From assembly GCA_012862575.1 (NCBI GenBank), contig BLSF01000027.1:62001-126000 (forward strand): 64,000 bases of DNA, read 5' to 3'. Made by a program: the position numbers and the translations under genes. Position 1 is the stretch's first letter. Each line of letters opens with the position of its first letter. This DNA comes from Parietichytrium sp. I65-24A. Its lineage: Eukaryota > Sar > Bigyra > Thraustochytrida > Thraustochytriidae. The notes beneath the pieces were generated by a model. That model saw nothing but the letters and a program-made list of their open reading frames with translations, did no database searches and was not told where the DNA came from. Below are positions 40,859 through 52,880 of this stretch, piece by piece.

Positions 40859-41353
40859 TCTCTTCCTCAAAGTGTTCCCGGCCACACGGACACACAGCGT
40901 GCGAGCTACAACGTCCTTGTGCGATGTGACAGCGACGCTCAGTTGGACCCGGCGAACAGAGCAGACTTTGCGTGCGCTCGCTGCTCTCAAACGCTGCCCG
41001 ACAAGAAGAAGTACCTCTGTGGTCCGGGTTGAAAAGGTTTCCTGCCTTGCTTGCTTCCTTCTTTCTGAGTCTGCCCTGGAACTTCTTTCCCCGAGTGCGA
41101 AAGACCTGGGAAGAGGGGAGTATGTGGTGTGACCTAGCGAGTCGCACAGCAGGACTGATTCCAAGTCTGGCTTCCTCAAGCAGAGGTTTTGTATTTTGTA
41201 TTTTGTATTGTAGAGACAGCAAGTCCGCGCCAGTCCAACGTATTGGCACCCTTCACACAGTCGAACGAGCAAAGAAAAGAACTGACTGTGAAGGGTCACT
41301 TGGAACGTGGTAAGCCAACGCGAAAGTGAGGCAACCCTCGCCCTGGCCCTTGC

Positions 41354-41398
41354 GTTTGTTTGCTCGTTTGTTTGTTTATTTGTTTGTTTATTTGTTTG
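41354..41398. repeat. (TTTG)n microsatellite
   Basis: About eleven TTTG/TTTA units upstream of the Myb gene. Confidence 0.9.
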
Positions 41399-41449
41399 AA
41401 AGCACTCCACACGGACTGTATGGCCGTGCTATCTCAAGGACGGGACACG

Positions 41450-41484
41450 CAGGACAGGACAGGACAGGACAGGACAGGACAGGA
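41450..41484. repeat. (ACAGG)n microsatellite
   Basis: Seven units of a 5-mer, ACAGG. Confidence 0.9.
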
Positions 41485-44424
41485 GAGACACATGCAACAG
41501 CCAAGGATGACCAACTGCAGTGAGGGGCAGGAGCCCTCTTCCGAGTCCACAATTCGTGTGCTGGCAACGCGTCTAGGCCAACCGAGGACCAAGCTTTGTT
41601 GTGTGTATATGAGAAGGAAGTCAGAGGTCGCCGGAGGAAGAAGACCTCTCTACCCATAGCTGCCTAGAACTTAGAAGCTGTGTGGGGGAAGTTGCGCTAC
41701 TGCAACTGGCCGGCAGGGCCCGGGAGAAGGAAGGCAGGACCGGCGAGGAAGAAGGCAAGAGTTGAGGAGGAGAAGAAGGTAGGGGTAGGTAGTGAGAGGA
41801 AGAAAATGAGGGTAAAATAAGGGGAGAGGAGGAGAGAGGGGAGAGAGAGGGGAGGGGGAAGGAGAGTGTTGAGCAGGAGCTGCACGAGGATGGGGAACAA
41901 ACGCCGAATGCGGAATCAATGATTTTTGCACTAGTGAGTGCTCGAGCAGGTACTGCGTTGCTCAATTTGGAGAGGAGCATAGAAGGAAAAGAAGAAAGAA
42001 AGAAAGTCGCAGGTTCTTGGGGGAGGCGAGAGTTTGCTGAGTGTACCGTGCGAAACGCAGTTGCGGAACGTGCACTGAGCTCGTCGAGGCACCGTCATCA
42101 CGTGTGGCCCAGCGCACAGAAAGCTCTGCGATTTGACCAAAAAAAAAAATAAATACAATGCGCTGCTTTCTGTGCCGACTCAGAGCCACACGCCAGTTGA
42201 ACATTTTGATTACATCATCGTGTAAGTCTATTGTTGTTTTAAAGTGAGTTCTGGACAGCAATGTTTCCACTCCAAAGTTACTGTTCGTAACCAGGATATA
42301 GAATAGAAGTCTTCAGCCAGAGCTAGCTCGGCGAAAGGGCCTTTTTCAGCTGTACGGAAATGCGGCATAGGGCTGTACGAAAACAACAATTTCTGCTTAA
42401 GTCTGCACGAAAGACAACAGAGGATTGCTAGTACTCTGTTTGAAATAGACTACTTTTTATAAACAAACCTATTCGTTGAAAAGAAGTTAAGTCTACTAGA
42501 TGCAGGCAGATTGTGTGGAGGCAGCTTTTGAACTGGCCCCAGAGAAATCTGCGAAGAGAGAAGGAAATAGTCCTCTTCTATGTGTTTAACCTACACGCAG
42601 TATAGGACCAGTGCATGTTTCCTGGGCAGCTGCGGGGAGAGAGATTTGGTGCGAAGAGGAGAAGGCAGACCTCCCCTCACAATTTCCACCTTACTGCAAG
42701 AACTCTTGCATCTTGCGTTATCGATTGTGGTGTCGCATTCTCCCACTTTCTCCACTCGCCCATTTCCCCATGCCAGCAACAAAAGTAAGCTTACGTAATC
42801 CCGATGTGTTATGCACGAAGAAGCTTTGACACCAAACATAAATAGCGAAAACTTGAGCGGAATAGATGTGAGAGCAAAGCGCCTCGAGGCGGTGCACAAA
42901 CTTCCGACCATAACATACCGTACGACTCTTCTATTCTCTTTTAGGAAACAAACGGTTTAGGACTCTCTATGCTGCGGGTACTCGTCGACTCGCAAGTAGC
43001 GGTTACGCCCGCCCCTCACGCAGTAGGTAGGTTCAATCAGCAAAACTTCCAAGTTTGGAGAACTCCAATGCCCCTTGGCACGAGTTCTTTAGCACCGTTT
43101 CACCACGAGACACTTTTTGAGAGAAAAAGGACAAGAATTGGTGCGACCAACCAGCGGAGCTCCCCAATTCAGCGATAGGGTGTGATAAAGTTGACGAAAA
43201 GGAGCGTTGGAATGATTTTTGAGAAGAGCTACGAATTTTTCTTCAGCACCGCCTTTCCAAACCTAATATACGTAGCTACTGTAGTGTAATCTCGGAAGTT
43301 ACCGAAGGCGAGTTCGCGGCAGGGTAACGCGTAGGATGACATAAGAACCCAAATTACCCACTGAACTCTAACGCACTGCGTAAGGAGAAAGCGTTTTAGT
43401 TCTATGCATGGAGCGGAAATTTTGCTCAATTTTTAGTTTCGAAAATTGGACTGACAGGGTATGACAGGTGCGAAGTCCCAACTTTCTTGTGAGCATGCAC
43501 CATTGAGCTTACAATCCCATTCAGAGCGTTGTATGAAACGATGTTCGTCACGTAAAATCGAAAAAAACTGCGTTGTGAGTAAAATTCAGTACCTTTCTTG
43601 TCTTCATTTCATTAAAAACAACTTGGTGAGATCGAGTTCGTGTGCGTGTGTGTCGGAGAGAGCGAGTCGGTTGGAGCGTTAGTTTTGCTCCTCCCTCTGA
43701 TCGAGCCTTCTAGGAGCGTCGCCACGTATTTCTCCACGAATTCTAGCCGCCTTACACAATCGGCGGTAAATAGATGAGTTTAGCTCTGTTTGAATCCTAG
43801 ATTGTTGCCGTCCATGATTTTTTATTGTTTGCGAGGGACGTGGAGGTGATTGGAAGGTGACACCCAAAAAGCACCGAGGCTCGAAATACTGTTAGTCCCC
43901 CGCCTTTGGTGACAATAGCGCAAAGCCTTCTCCCGCTGCTTCAGTGTTGCTTCTTTTGCACGAACTTAGCTCTCTCTCAAGCTAGACTAGCTAGAGACTA
44001 TTAATAGCTATCTAGTTAGGAGGGCTAAGCAATTCGAAAGACAACCTTTACAAGCTAGCAGAAGATGGTACTTTTTCCGATAGGGCCCTCGCTAGCCCAT
44101 TCCCACTTGGGTTTCCCGTCGGTGAAAGGAGTGAGCAAAATGCCCCGGGTCTTGTACATGAGCAAAAAGAAGGAAATAGTTTGCTTGTTGTTGAGAAATG
44201 CAGTTGCTTCGACAAGAAGAAGGGAAATTCGGTTTTTCTCTTTGTTTCGGTCTTGTGCCTTCTTCTTCTTACCTTTTCCCAGTCGCGCTGTCCACGGAAA
44301 TATGATCCCCTGATGTCCATGACAATCATCAAAATGGCTTTCGTGTAGACACACAGCCTGCACTGCCCCCACGCAGTTGGCAATAAGCTTACAGTGCATC
44401 AAGCCTTTAGCAACCGTGTCCCAG

Positions 44425-44613
44425 ATGCGGCGGTTCAAGTTCAACTTGGCGGGCGGTGGGACGTGCATTTTTCGAGCCGTTTGCCTGCAAGATTCGGAGT
44501 TCTTTGTCGAGGGGCAGAAGAGTATTTTGTTTGGCACTGAGGAAGAAACAAAGCTGGTGCGGTTTGATTTTCTTGCAGAGGGTTACTACTCCAAGTACAG
44601 CACATACCAATAG
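44425..44613 (+). CDS. Weak candidate exon or small ORF, 62 aa
   Basis: From ATG 44425 the frame reads MRRFKFNLAGGGTCIFRAVC... and ends YYSKYSTYQ. Amino-acid use and G/C at third positions look protein-like, and a CCCAG acceptor-like site precedes the ATG. An overlapping minus-strand frame covers 44055-44537. There is no recognisable family. It may be an isolated exon, a gene relic or chance. Confidence 0.25.
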   Translation: MRRFKFNLAGGGTCIFRAVCLQDSEFFVEGQKSILFGTEEETKLVRFDFLAEGYYSKYSTYQ

Positions 44614-46569
44614 AATTTAAGTGAGCCGAGCGGTCAGTTCAAAACTGACAAAAACCCCGTGTGTCTCCGGAACAATTTGGGTCTTGGCCATGTTCATTTT
44701 GACGAAGAAAAGTAAGACGAAACATTTTACTCTCACTCTTCCCGCAAATGTAGAGTGCTAACATCCTGCGAGGACGGGTCGCTTTTCGTTGACCGTGGCA
44801 GCGTGATAGCTAAGGTATGTTGGAGCTAGCTAGACTCTCAAGCCCGGAGGTTTCAATCCTTCGCAGTTTTGACAGACTGATGAGTGTCGTGTCGCAATAA
44901 GACCGGCTCTGGGGGCTCCAAGTACGAACGATTGAACGACCAGGGTCGAAGTGATGTGTCAACGATGCAAAACGCACTGGTAAGTTACTACCTGACTCGA
45001 TCAAACTAAACCAGGATCCAGAAAAAGATCAAATCTCATTTCACGAAGGAAATGTTCTCATCATCAATCTACACCGCTAAGTCTTCCTCGTGAGAGAAGC
45101 ACCAGGTCTCCGTGTGAAAGGCACACTTTTTTCTGAATTCAGAGTTTAGAGCTCAGATCTTCTACTGGCATGTGAGTGTATTGGAACGTACAAACCAGAG
45201 TAGCGAACGTCCGTTCTGAGCGAACTTCCGTTCTAAACGAATTTCCTCTGTGTCTTGGAAAGACCTCCAAGGCAAGATGATTTCACGACAGAGAACCCTC
45301 CCACTAAGCCAATCGCGGTTGGGATTGTTGGGACCACATGTACGATGGTACTATTCTATGAACCAAGATAGGCTTGCGTAAGAATAGTGATTGACTTATT
45401 AGGCCCTACGATGTAAAAATACCGAAGAAGATGGAAACGGCGTGATAAGACCGTTGGTGCCACTCGCGTGCTCTCTACCTCTATCTAGCTCCTAGTGCTG
45501 CATACAATGACGTACTGAGTACCGCGGCGTGACTTGGAAAAAACAATGAGAGGAAAAATTGTTCTGATACTCAGTACACTGATCCTCGCACTCTTCCTCG
45601 TCAACAGCAACTCACCAGTAGCTAGACTCGCTGCGGGTGGGAGAAACCTCAAAGGTCTGCCCTGCAGAGTCTGCGTTTGCAGGACATGTGCAGGACGAAT
45701 TTGAAATAATTATTTCGCAGCGAGAGAGGAGGGAAGGTAGATCGCACGCCCACCTGCTCTTTTCCTCTTTACTTTTTCCCTCTGCTCCTCCCTACTATCT
45801 TACTGCAGGTGGAGTAAAAAGTTTCTTACGCGTAGTCTCCGTAAAAAGAAGCATGAATGTTTTTCATTTCATTCTTGTGAGGTAGTGCAACGCCCGAGAC
45901 CCCGAGCCCTCGATCAGTCGTGTGCAATTTGCACTGACAAACGAGCACATCGGGAGTACCCAATTAACAGCAAAGTTAGTCCTGTTCTGGCTTGTCATTC
46001 CAAAAGTTTCCAGGGTACTTTGCTGTTCATGTACTAGTACATGTTCAACTGGCGAAAACTTTTCCCAAAGAATGACTGCCGAGGGTGGTCGACTCGAGCT
46101 GTGAGCATCGCTAACGATGCTAGAGACTTCGATTCGAAAAGAAAGCTGCGCTTTCGTTTGTCAGTCCATCCAACCAATTAATGCGGCGTATCAAACAAAC
46201 ACTTTCAAAAATTTTTTGATTCCTAACTCCAAGTTGAGTCTTTTCATTTCCGGCGGCGCGTTGCGTGTAAGTAAGCATACGATCCGAGCTTACGGGCTCT
46301 CTGCACCCATTGAATTTTGAATTCTGAATTCTGAGAGTGATTTTTGATTGAATTTGATTTAAAAAACTTTGAACCTGCCGCTCCTTCGTTTCGTCCGAGT
46401 TTTAGTGCATCTGAGCTGAGAGAGAAACTGTAGAAGAGCGACAACCGAAATAGGTGGAGAACTCGCAGGCGAAAACAGGCATCGCGACGGATGACTAGCA
46501 CTGATTACCTAGCTAGCTAGAGTGCTGCTGGTTCTGTCCCGGATAGCAAGTTCCTCTCAACATCTCTCA

Positions 46570-46582
46570 ACTCACAGTCAGT
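46570..46582. promoter_or_regulatory. Core copy of the recurring motif in the gene-poor region
   Basis: ACTCACAGTCAGT, identical to the core at 2553-2565 and 19521-19533, without a recognised gene next to it. Confidence 0.3.
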
Positions 46583-48661
46583 TCGCTTTGTGGATTCAAA
46601 GGAAAAAGTTGTACCGGTACCTTGTTGTAAAAAAGAATTAACTAAATTCTAAAATCCTCCGCAGTCGACAGGATTGGTTTCATGGGACCCGACCCTCATT
46701 GCCTTTCCGCTCTTGGAAAAACTGGCGTTTTCCTTCGCTGTTGGCAGTCAGTCCCCGCTCTATCGACTCGGCTCGTCTGTGAGAAGACGTGTCAACTCAA
46801 CTCGTCTGAGTCATCGAGACTGACAGACTTGACAGACACTGGGTTTGTGGGCGACGATCGATCTAACGGACTTGTACCCGTCGGGCATATGGCGTCAATA
46901 CCGTAAACTATGGGACACATGTTGCGCAGTAAGGCTGTGAATGTTGACCATTTTCGACTGTTTCGAATTTGTGATTGCTTCGAAGTGTTCTGACCGCGTG
47001 GCTGCGACTGCGATCGACTCTAGCACTTCGTTTTATCTTTTCTGTACTCTGATTTCTCTCTGGATTTAGAAAGTTGAATTTTTAGTCTTGAAAATCGAGA
47101 GCGGGAATCTACCTTCACTGACTAAGAAGGGATCATGAGCGTTTTTACTTTGTGTCTCCTTCCAACTCACACAGTCTAACAATCGAGACTTTCAATCATT
47201 GATTTTCGATCTACTAGATAAGGCCACACACTGGAAAGCCTACGATCATCTCCTCGAGCTACCTACAGGAGTTGGATGGGTGGGATCCCTGACAACTATC
47301 AATCGAATGACTGGAATTGGAGAGACTGGCAAAGCTCAAGAATGCTCAAGAGCTCAATCACCTACCTCCGTTGGGCTCTGTCTGGTGTCGCTTTTTTTTT
47401 CTCGCTGTGCATTCCGAAGTGGAAAACTCTTTGGCCATTGAGATTTCCGCTGCCCACCGTCGTTCCCTTTCGTTGCCCTGTGTCACAACTGTCACAACCG
47501 CGACAAGTTTTGCAAAGGGAGAACCTGAAGTAAATATGCCGCCGGGAATCCTCAGTGATTCCGAGTCGGCGACGAGTCAAGTCTCATACTGACTCCAAGG
47601 ACTGCAACGGTGATCGGGGGCAGGCACGGGCAGAGGCCTTTTGGGGAAGATTTACGCATATTTACGCGGCCTCCTTCCTCAATCAAGACTCTGCTTCTGA
47701 AATCAAAAGTTCAAGTTTTTGGACCAAGGATTCCAACTGCGGTAGTCTAAACTATAGGAGTAATCATCTACCTTTCTGCTTCTGCTTCCAACCGAAACAC
47801 ACAGCACCAGCAAAGTCTTCTTGCATTTTGCTAGTTGAGGACTATGATGACTACGTATGAGCTATTCGCTGATAGGCATGGAAATACGGACACACTAATG
47901 CTACCATGACTTGTTATGCTAATAACTTTAGTAAGAGTGGTGATGGGTGTACGACACTCTACCAGGTCCCGTTATTGCAGCGATCAACTCAGGAAGGAAG
48001 TACTGGTACTCTATTACTGTTCTAGGAGCGGTGTGTGCCAATATCCCAATTGTAGGTACGTACACTTACTCCTAATGCGTAGTCCTCGATGCTTGGTCAT
48101 ATACATTACTCTAGCTGTTGGGGGTGTGTCAGTTTGGTCAGGCGCTGGCGCAAAAGAGAGTAGGGATACAAGTAGAAACTCACTACCTCTGGGAATAGGA
48201 ATGCAGGTACAATGATAGGCCTCTGGCATAGTTAGGTCGTATCGGTACAAGTTCGGAATCCGAGTTCCATCGATTTCTCGACAGTTCTATACCCAGGTCT
48301 ATATAGGGAACTAACCCCTTCGTGCGACTCATCCCTCCCAGCTTTTCCCAATCAAAAATTCCAAACTTCAACCTCTGGATCCCCAGCCCCATCCCTTACT
48401 ATCTATTTCGCCTATTTACCTCCCCAAACACCCTGCTCTGCGAAGCATGTAAGAACCCTCACCCCACCTCCTACCCCCACCAGGGTGTAGCGGGCACAAA
48501 GCCTTCCCAAAAGCCTTGCTCCCCACCCTCAACATCTTGATAGCCTTTTCATCTATCGACCTCTCCAAACACTCCGCTTTGCGAGAGTCGTAGTGGAAAC
48601 ACTCCGAGTTGCATACGCGTGGAGGGGAGCAGCGGGCACGTAGTGCAGCCAAAGAGGCCGA

Positions 48662-48664
<3 letters not shown>

Positions 48665-48697
<33 letters not shown>

Positions 48698-48736
48698 CAC
48701 CTCTGGCGAACGGAGTCCGCGAGCAGCGAAAGAGAG

Positions 48737-48775
<39 letters not shown>
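48665..48775. repeat. (GA)n microsatellites upstream of the duplicated PSD 5' end
   Basis: GA-rich runs at 48665-48696 and 48728-48775; the second ends directly at an ATG. Confidence 0.9.
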
Positions 48776-48778
<3 letters not shown>

Positions 48779-49077
48779 AGTGGCGCAGCAGCGGCGATCT
48801 CGGCTGCGCAGAGCGCGCAGCTGCACAATTTGAACCCGCCACGTGACGCGCTGAGCTGCGACAATAATTTGGTTCCGCTGGTGCTGTTCCTGTTCCTCGC
48901 AGGGTGGTTCCTGTTCTCGTCGCTGCGCACGGGAGTCCACACGACGCGTATCGTTGTGCGGCTGGCGCGCGACGGGTGCAAAAGCCAACGCGAGGAAGAG
49001 GCCGTAGCCCGCAATAATGGCATCCCTGTGAGCAAGTTCCCCACGTCCAAAGCGCGCGCTTACGCACGCGGCAAAGT
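48776..49077 (+). pseudogene. Duplicate of the first 302 bp of the PSD coding region (probable assembly artefact)
   Basis: These 302 bases match 49117-49418 base for base as far as I can read, encoding the same first ~100 residues. The copy ends at an N (49078) followed by another GA run. A single-N join at a microsatellite with an identical overlap suggests two contigs that were not merged, not a real tandem duplication. Confidence 0.8.
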
Positions 49078-49078
49078 N
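49078..49078. other. Single-base N gap
   Basis: Unresolved base at the junction of the duplicated PSD start and a GA microsatellite. The other N is at 38885, also in a GA run. Confidence 0.95.

Positions 49079-49116
<38 letters not shown>
49079..49116. repeat. (GA)n microsatellite abutting the PSD ATG
   Basis: GA units from just after the N gap to the start codon at 49117. Confidence 0.9.
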
Positions 49117-49119
<3 letters not shown>

Positions 49120-50604
49120 AGTGGCGCAGCAGCGGCGATCTCGGCTGCGCAGAGCGCGCAGCTGCACAATTTGAACCCGCCACGTGACGCGCTGAGCTGC
49201 GACAATAATTTGGTTCCGCTGGTGCTGTTCCTGTTCCTCGCAGGGTGGTTCCTGTTCTCGTCGCTGCGCACGGGAGTCCACACGACGCGTATCGTTGTGC
49301 GGCTGGCGCGCGACGGGTGCAAAAGCCAACGCGAGGAAGAGGCCGTAGCCCGCAATAATGGCATCCCTGTGAGCAAGTTCCCCACGTCCAAAGCGCGCGC
49401 TTACGCACGCGGCAAAGTGCTGCCAGCTGCAGTCCAGGTTGGCTTCCGCTGGGCAGCGTCGTGCGTAACGCTCAGCGGAGCCACAATTCCGCGACCCAGC
49501 AGGATCAAGCCATCGCTTGCGAGACTCGCTGGACGCCGCGCACCGGCGGAGACGGTGACGGTGAGCAAGGTTTCGGGGGTTTCCGGGGTTTCCGGGGCTG
49601 CGAAAAGCAAGAACCGCGTGTCGGTGGCGGTGCGCACGGCGAAATGGAGCACCGCGAAACGCGTGGCGCTGCGATGGTGCGTACCGTACAAGCTCATTTC
49701 GCGGGTGTGGGGCATGCTGACTCGCATTCCGCTCCCAATTGCCGCGCGAAGGATTCTGTATGGCGCTTGGGCGGATGCGTTTCACTGCAATTTGGAGGAG
49801 ATGAGGTTTGCTATTGAAGAATACAGATCTCTGGCGGCGTTCTTCTTGCGGCCGCTGAAAGATGCGGTGCGAGCCATTGACATGACCCCCCAAGCCATGG
49901 TGTCACCGGTGGATGGACGCGTGCTGCATGCTGCGAGCACCACAATGGGCGATTATGACAACGTGGTCTTGGAGCAGGTTAAAGGCGTCTCTTACAGCCT
50001 AGCTGAGTTTCTTGGAAGCGTTCCCGAGGCATTTAAGGCATGCAAAGACAGATCCAGAAAGCTGAACACCGTAGTGCTCTATCTCTCCCCTGGAGATTAC
50101 CATCACTTTCATGCGAGCTGCGAAGCAACCTTTACCGAGCGCCGACACTTTCCTGGTGCCCTGCTCCCGGTGAAGCCTGTGTTTGCAGAAGAAGTGCCTG
50201 GCTTGTATTGTGTGAATGAGAGAGTTGTTCTCAACGGATCCTGGTCGCAAGGCTTCTACTCGTACGTGGCGGTCGGGGCTCTCAACGTCGGGTCCATAGA
50301 AATCGGCTTTGACGAGGACGTCGTCACTAACCTTCACTCCAAATCATCGGGCTGCTTTTCGCGCTCGTACTCGCCAGCAGTTGATGTGACTCGCGCGGAG
50401 CGCATTGGAGCCTTCAATCTCGGATCTACGGTGGTTTTAATCTTCGAGAGCGACAATGACTTTGAGCTTGACGTCGTCGCCGGCCAAGTCGTCAAAGTCG
50501 GTCAGCGCTTGGACCGACCTCGCAAGGAAGAAGATCTCCCTTCAGAGCCAGTCATGTGCCCGCCATGGCCGGCCGCACTGCAGCACGCCGTTGCAGGAAA
50601 CTAA
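49117..50604 (+). CDS. PISD: Phosphatidylserine decarboxylase (proenzyme)
   Basis: 495 aa. It converts phosphatidylserine to phosphatidylethanolamine with a self-made pyruvoyl cofactor. The self-cleavage site is LGST (Gly436-Ser437), giving a ~436-aa beta chain and a 59-aa alpha chain. Other marks are MVSPVDGRVLHA, YLSPGDYHHFHASCE and AFNLGSTVVLIFE. A hydrophobic segment at about 32-48 (LVPLVLFLFLAGWFLF) and a basic stretch after it fit a type I enzyme anchored in the mitochondrial inner membrane, though the N-terminus is longer than usual. The start ATG directly follows the GA repeat. The first ~100 codons are repeated upstream at 48776. Confidence 0.93.
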
Positions 50605-51605
50605 TCATAAGCATTCTATCAACACATAATTTCTATTCCCTTTTATTTATTCGGCTCTGCTTGGCTTGCGTGAACCAACGCTGTTCATAAAGCTCCACCG
50701 AATCTTTCTTCTCCAAAGTGGTTTCGGAAAAAGTACAAACCTGGCAATTTCCCAGACAGAGAGATTCTTCCACTGCTAGAAACCAAAAGGAGCCTCCCCA
50801 CGGCAAGTAGTTCTGTTGATGGAGTTCAGACTGTTCAAACTTGAGCATTCTGAGAATCCACGGCCAAATCAGAACTCAGATTAGATCACTCGTTTCTGCT
50901 TCAGGAGTTGCAACATTTTGCACGTGTTGACTCAAAGACTGACCACACAGCCTACACAGCCCATGCCATACACGTACCAGTATCAGTTTCCACTAATTAT
51001 TATACTTTCCCCTTCACAATCAACTATTTCATCCTTCCCAGGCAATTCAACCCTACGGAGGCCTATAACCAACGTATTAGCAACCGTGACTCCTACTCAA
51101 ACCAATGCGCCCCCTTAGCCTTCCACTACCCATCCCCTAGCATCTCTGCCTAAAGGTCAGCCTAGGAGAGTGACTACGGAATGATACCAGTGATTCGTAG
51201 CGGAAGCGCGTAAAGAGCCTAGAGAGAGAGAGAGAGGACGATAAGGGAGGGATGAACGAGGGAAGGTGCGTACTAGGAATTGGCTAGCGCGGCGGGTAGG
51301 ATGAGTCGAAGTTTTGCAGGTTGTTGCAGTGCCGCAATCTCTCGCAAGCGGCCGTCTCTCTCTCTCTCTCTCTCTGTGTCTCTCTCTCTCTCTGAGTGTC
51401 TGTGATTCTCTGTGTCTCTGTTCTGTGTCTCTGTTGGAGAGCGCTTGAAGCGAAGGAGCAGGGCGGTCGTCGGTGTTGTCGTTCTTTTGGGGCGGTCGAG
51501 ATCGGTGCTCGAAAATAGTTGTGCCTGGTTCGCCAGGAAGAAAGAGGGTGTTGTTGAAAGGAGCGGGCCGGGTGGGCTGCCGAACGTAGAGGCGGAGTGG
51601 CGACG
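50605..51605. other. Intergenic region with AG and TC microsatellites
   Basis: About 1 kb. Short AG run at 51218-51236 and a long TC/TG tract at 51354-51435 lie upstream of the acyl-CoA-binding gene. No gene recognised. Confidence 0.55.
51354..51435. repeat. (TC)n microsatellite with TG interruptions
   Basis: Pyrimidine tract about 170-250 bp upstream of the acyl-CoA-binding ATG. Confidence 0.9.
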
Positions 51606-52880
51606 ATGGTGGCTGAAAGGTTTCAGTCCGCGGTGGACCATATCAAGAACTCGCCGCAGCTAGGCGTTTCCAATGATGATAAACTGAAGTTTTACGCGCT
51701 CTTTAAACAATCGACTGCAGGTGATTGCACTGCTGCGGAGCCAAGCAGATTCAACGTCGTTGCACATGCCAAGTGGAAGGCTTGGTTCGATCTTAGAGGA
51801 ATGAAATCAGAGAGCGCTATGAAGGCGTACATTGCCACTGTTGAAAAGGTGGACAGGCGCTTCGCTACATGCGGGGATCAAGCTTCTAGCAGCACGCCTG
51901 TGCCGGAGATCTCTGAGAAACAGAATTTGGCTTCAGATGAAGGTGCCTCATTGAAGCCGTCTCATGCAACCCCGGTAAAGTCAGTGGACGACCCTGCTGC
52001 CCTTGAGGCAAAGGCCGCGTTTCAACTCACCGTGACTCTGTGTATGTGTGTTTCCGGGGCGGGTATCGCTGGCTTTCTTGTGTCTACCTTGAGCAGCCAG
52101 GCTCTGTTTTTCCTTGGCCTGACGTTTGCTGGCTTGGGGGGCACAATCGTTGCGATCGGCCAGCTACTGAGCTCCTTTGGACTCATCGCACTCTACCCTG
52201 CACTTTTACAGAGGATTCTATTGGATCGGACCCTTGTGGAGGTCATCTTGGAAGGAACCATCATGCAGAGAATCAAAGATGCCTTCACCGAGATCTCCCC
52301 TATTTTTTATTGTAAAACACACGCCGACCGACTCGCTGCGCTCGAAAATATGTCTGAAAATACTCGCAAACTCATGACCACTCGTGGTGTGGTCAACCTC
52401 TTGCCTGAGTGGCAGCAACGCGCGCTCCTGTCCAAAGACGAATACGCTGCTCAAAAACAAAAGCTGGCTGACGAGGATACAGCGTTCCGTCCTGCCCTTG
52501 ACGCGACGGTTGCTGGCCCAAAGCGCAAGAACGCCCAAGTCCCGGGACTCGCGGCTCAGCGTGCTCTTGCAGCCCTCTTCTTTAGACGTAATATTCAGGA
52601 CAAGGTCGCGAAATTTGTGGTGGACCGTGTCAATCCCCAAGTCTGCAAGGGCATCTCTGTCTCGATGTGCGTTGCCTTGTTCTTGCAGCTTCAGTTCTCG
52701 CCTCGTGCGCGAAAATCCATCATACAATTTCTCAAAGGCTCTGCACTGCGCGTGTCCTCCATTGGGGCTGTCGTGTTCGCTGTCGTCGCCCTCACACATG
52801 AACTTGCCAAACGATACCATTATATGCGAATGAAGCAAATGCAGCAACCGACCCTCGCAGCGGGAGCTAAGCGCGCATAA
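51606..52880 (+). CDS. Acyl-CoA-binding domain membrane protein
   Basis: 424 aa. Residues 1-85 are an ACB domain: AERFQSAVDHIKNSP, DDKLKFYALFKQSTAGDC, AKWKAWFDLRGMKSESAMKAYI. These include the YxLxKQxxxGD and KWxAW motifs that bind acyl-CoA. A Ser/Pro-rich linker follows, then hydrophobic segments at about 145-200 and again near 365-400 separated by a soluble helical part. This layout, ACB head on a multi-spanning membrane part, suggests delivery of acyl-CoA at a membrane. The ATG at 51606 (ACGATGGTG) was used; the longer frame starts at GTG. No intron. Confidence 0.85.
   Translation: MVAERFQSAVDHIKNSPQLGVSNDDKLKFYALFKQSTAGDCTAAEPSRFNVVAHAKWKAWFDLRGMKSESAMKAYIATVEKVDRRFATCGDQASSSTPVPEISEKQNLASDEGASLKPSHATPVKSVDDPAALEAKAAFQLTVTLCMCVSGAGIAGFLVSTLSSQALFFLGLTFAGLGGTIVAIGQLLSSFGLIALYPALLQRILLDRTLVEVILEGTIMQRIKDAFTEISPIFYCKTHADRLAALENMSENTRKLMTTRGVVNLLPEWQQRALLSKDEYAAQKQKLADEDTAFRPALDATVAGPKRKNAQVPGLAAQRALAALFFRRNIQDKVAKFVVDRVNPQVCKGISVSMCVALFLQLQFSPRARKSIIQFLKGSALRVSSIGAVVFAVVALTHELAKRYHYMRMKQMQQPTLAAGAKRA

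Larger units (their letters stand above)
40859..48775. other. Gene-poor region of about 7.9 kb
   Basis: I find no convincing protein, tRNA or rRNA gene here. It contains TTTG and ACAGG microsatellites (41354-41484), a purine-rich tract (41740-41870), CTAG-rich stretches (43980-44020, 44820, 46508), GTAC palindromes (45511, 46023, 46612, 47999) and weak open frames on both strands at 44055-44613. The first part is probably the Myb 5' leader and promoter. Confidence 0.55.

Noticed and set aside
43028-43045. Possible tRNA B-box GGTTCAATC
   Set aside because: No matching A-box or cloverleaf found upstream at a proper distance.
44860-44880. Possible tRNA T-arm-like GGTTTCAATCC
   Set aside because: The consensus GTTCRANNC is not met and no acceptor, D or anticodon arms can be placed around it.
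40859-48775. Transposon or retroelement filling the gene-poor region
   Set aside because: No transposase, reverse transcriptase, integrase or capsid-like frame and no long terminal or inverted repeats were seen.
48776-49120. A separate short gene upstream of PSD
   Set aside because: Its sequence is identical to the PSD start and ends at an N; an assembly duplicate is simpler.
48416-49893. Long minus-strand frames with repeated Ser-Leu stretches
   Set aside because: These are translations of GA/CT microsatellites antisense to the PSD gene.
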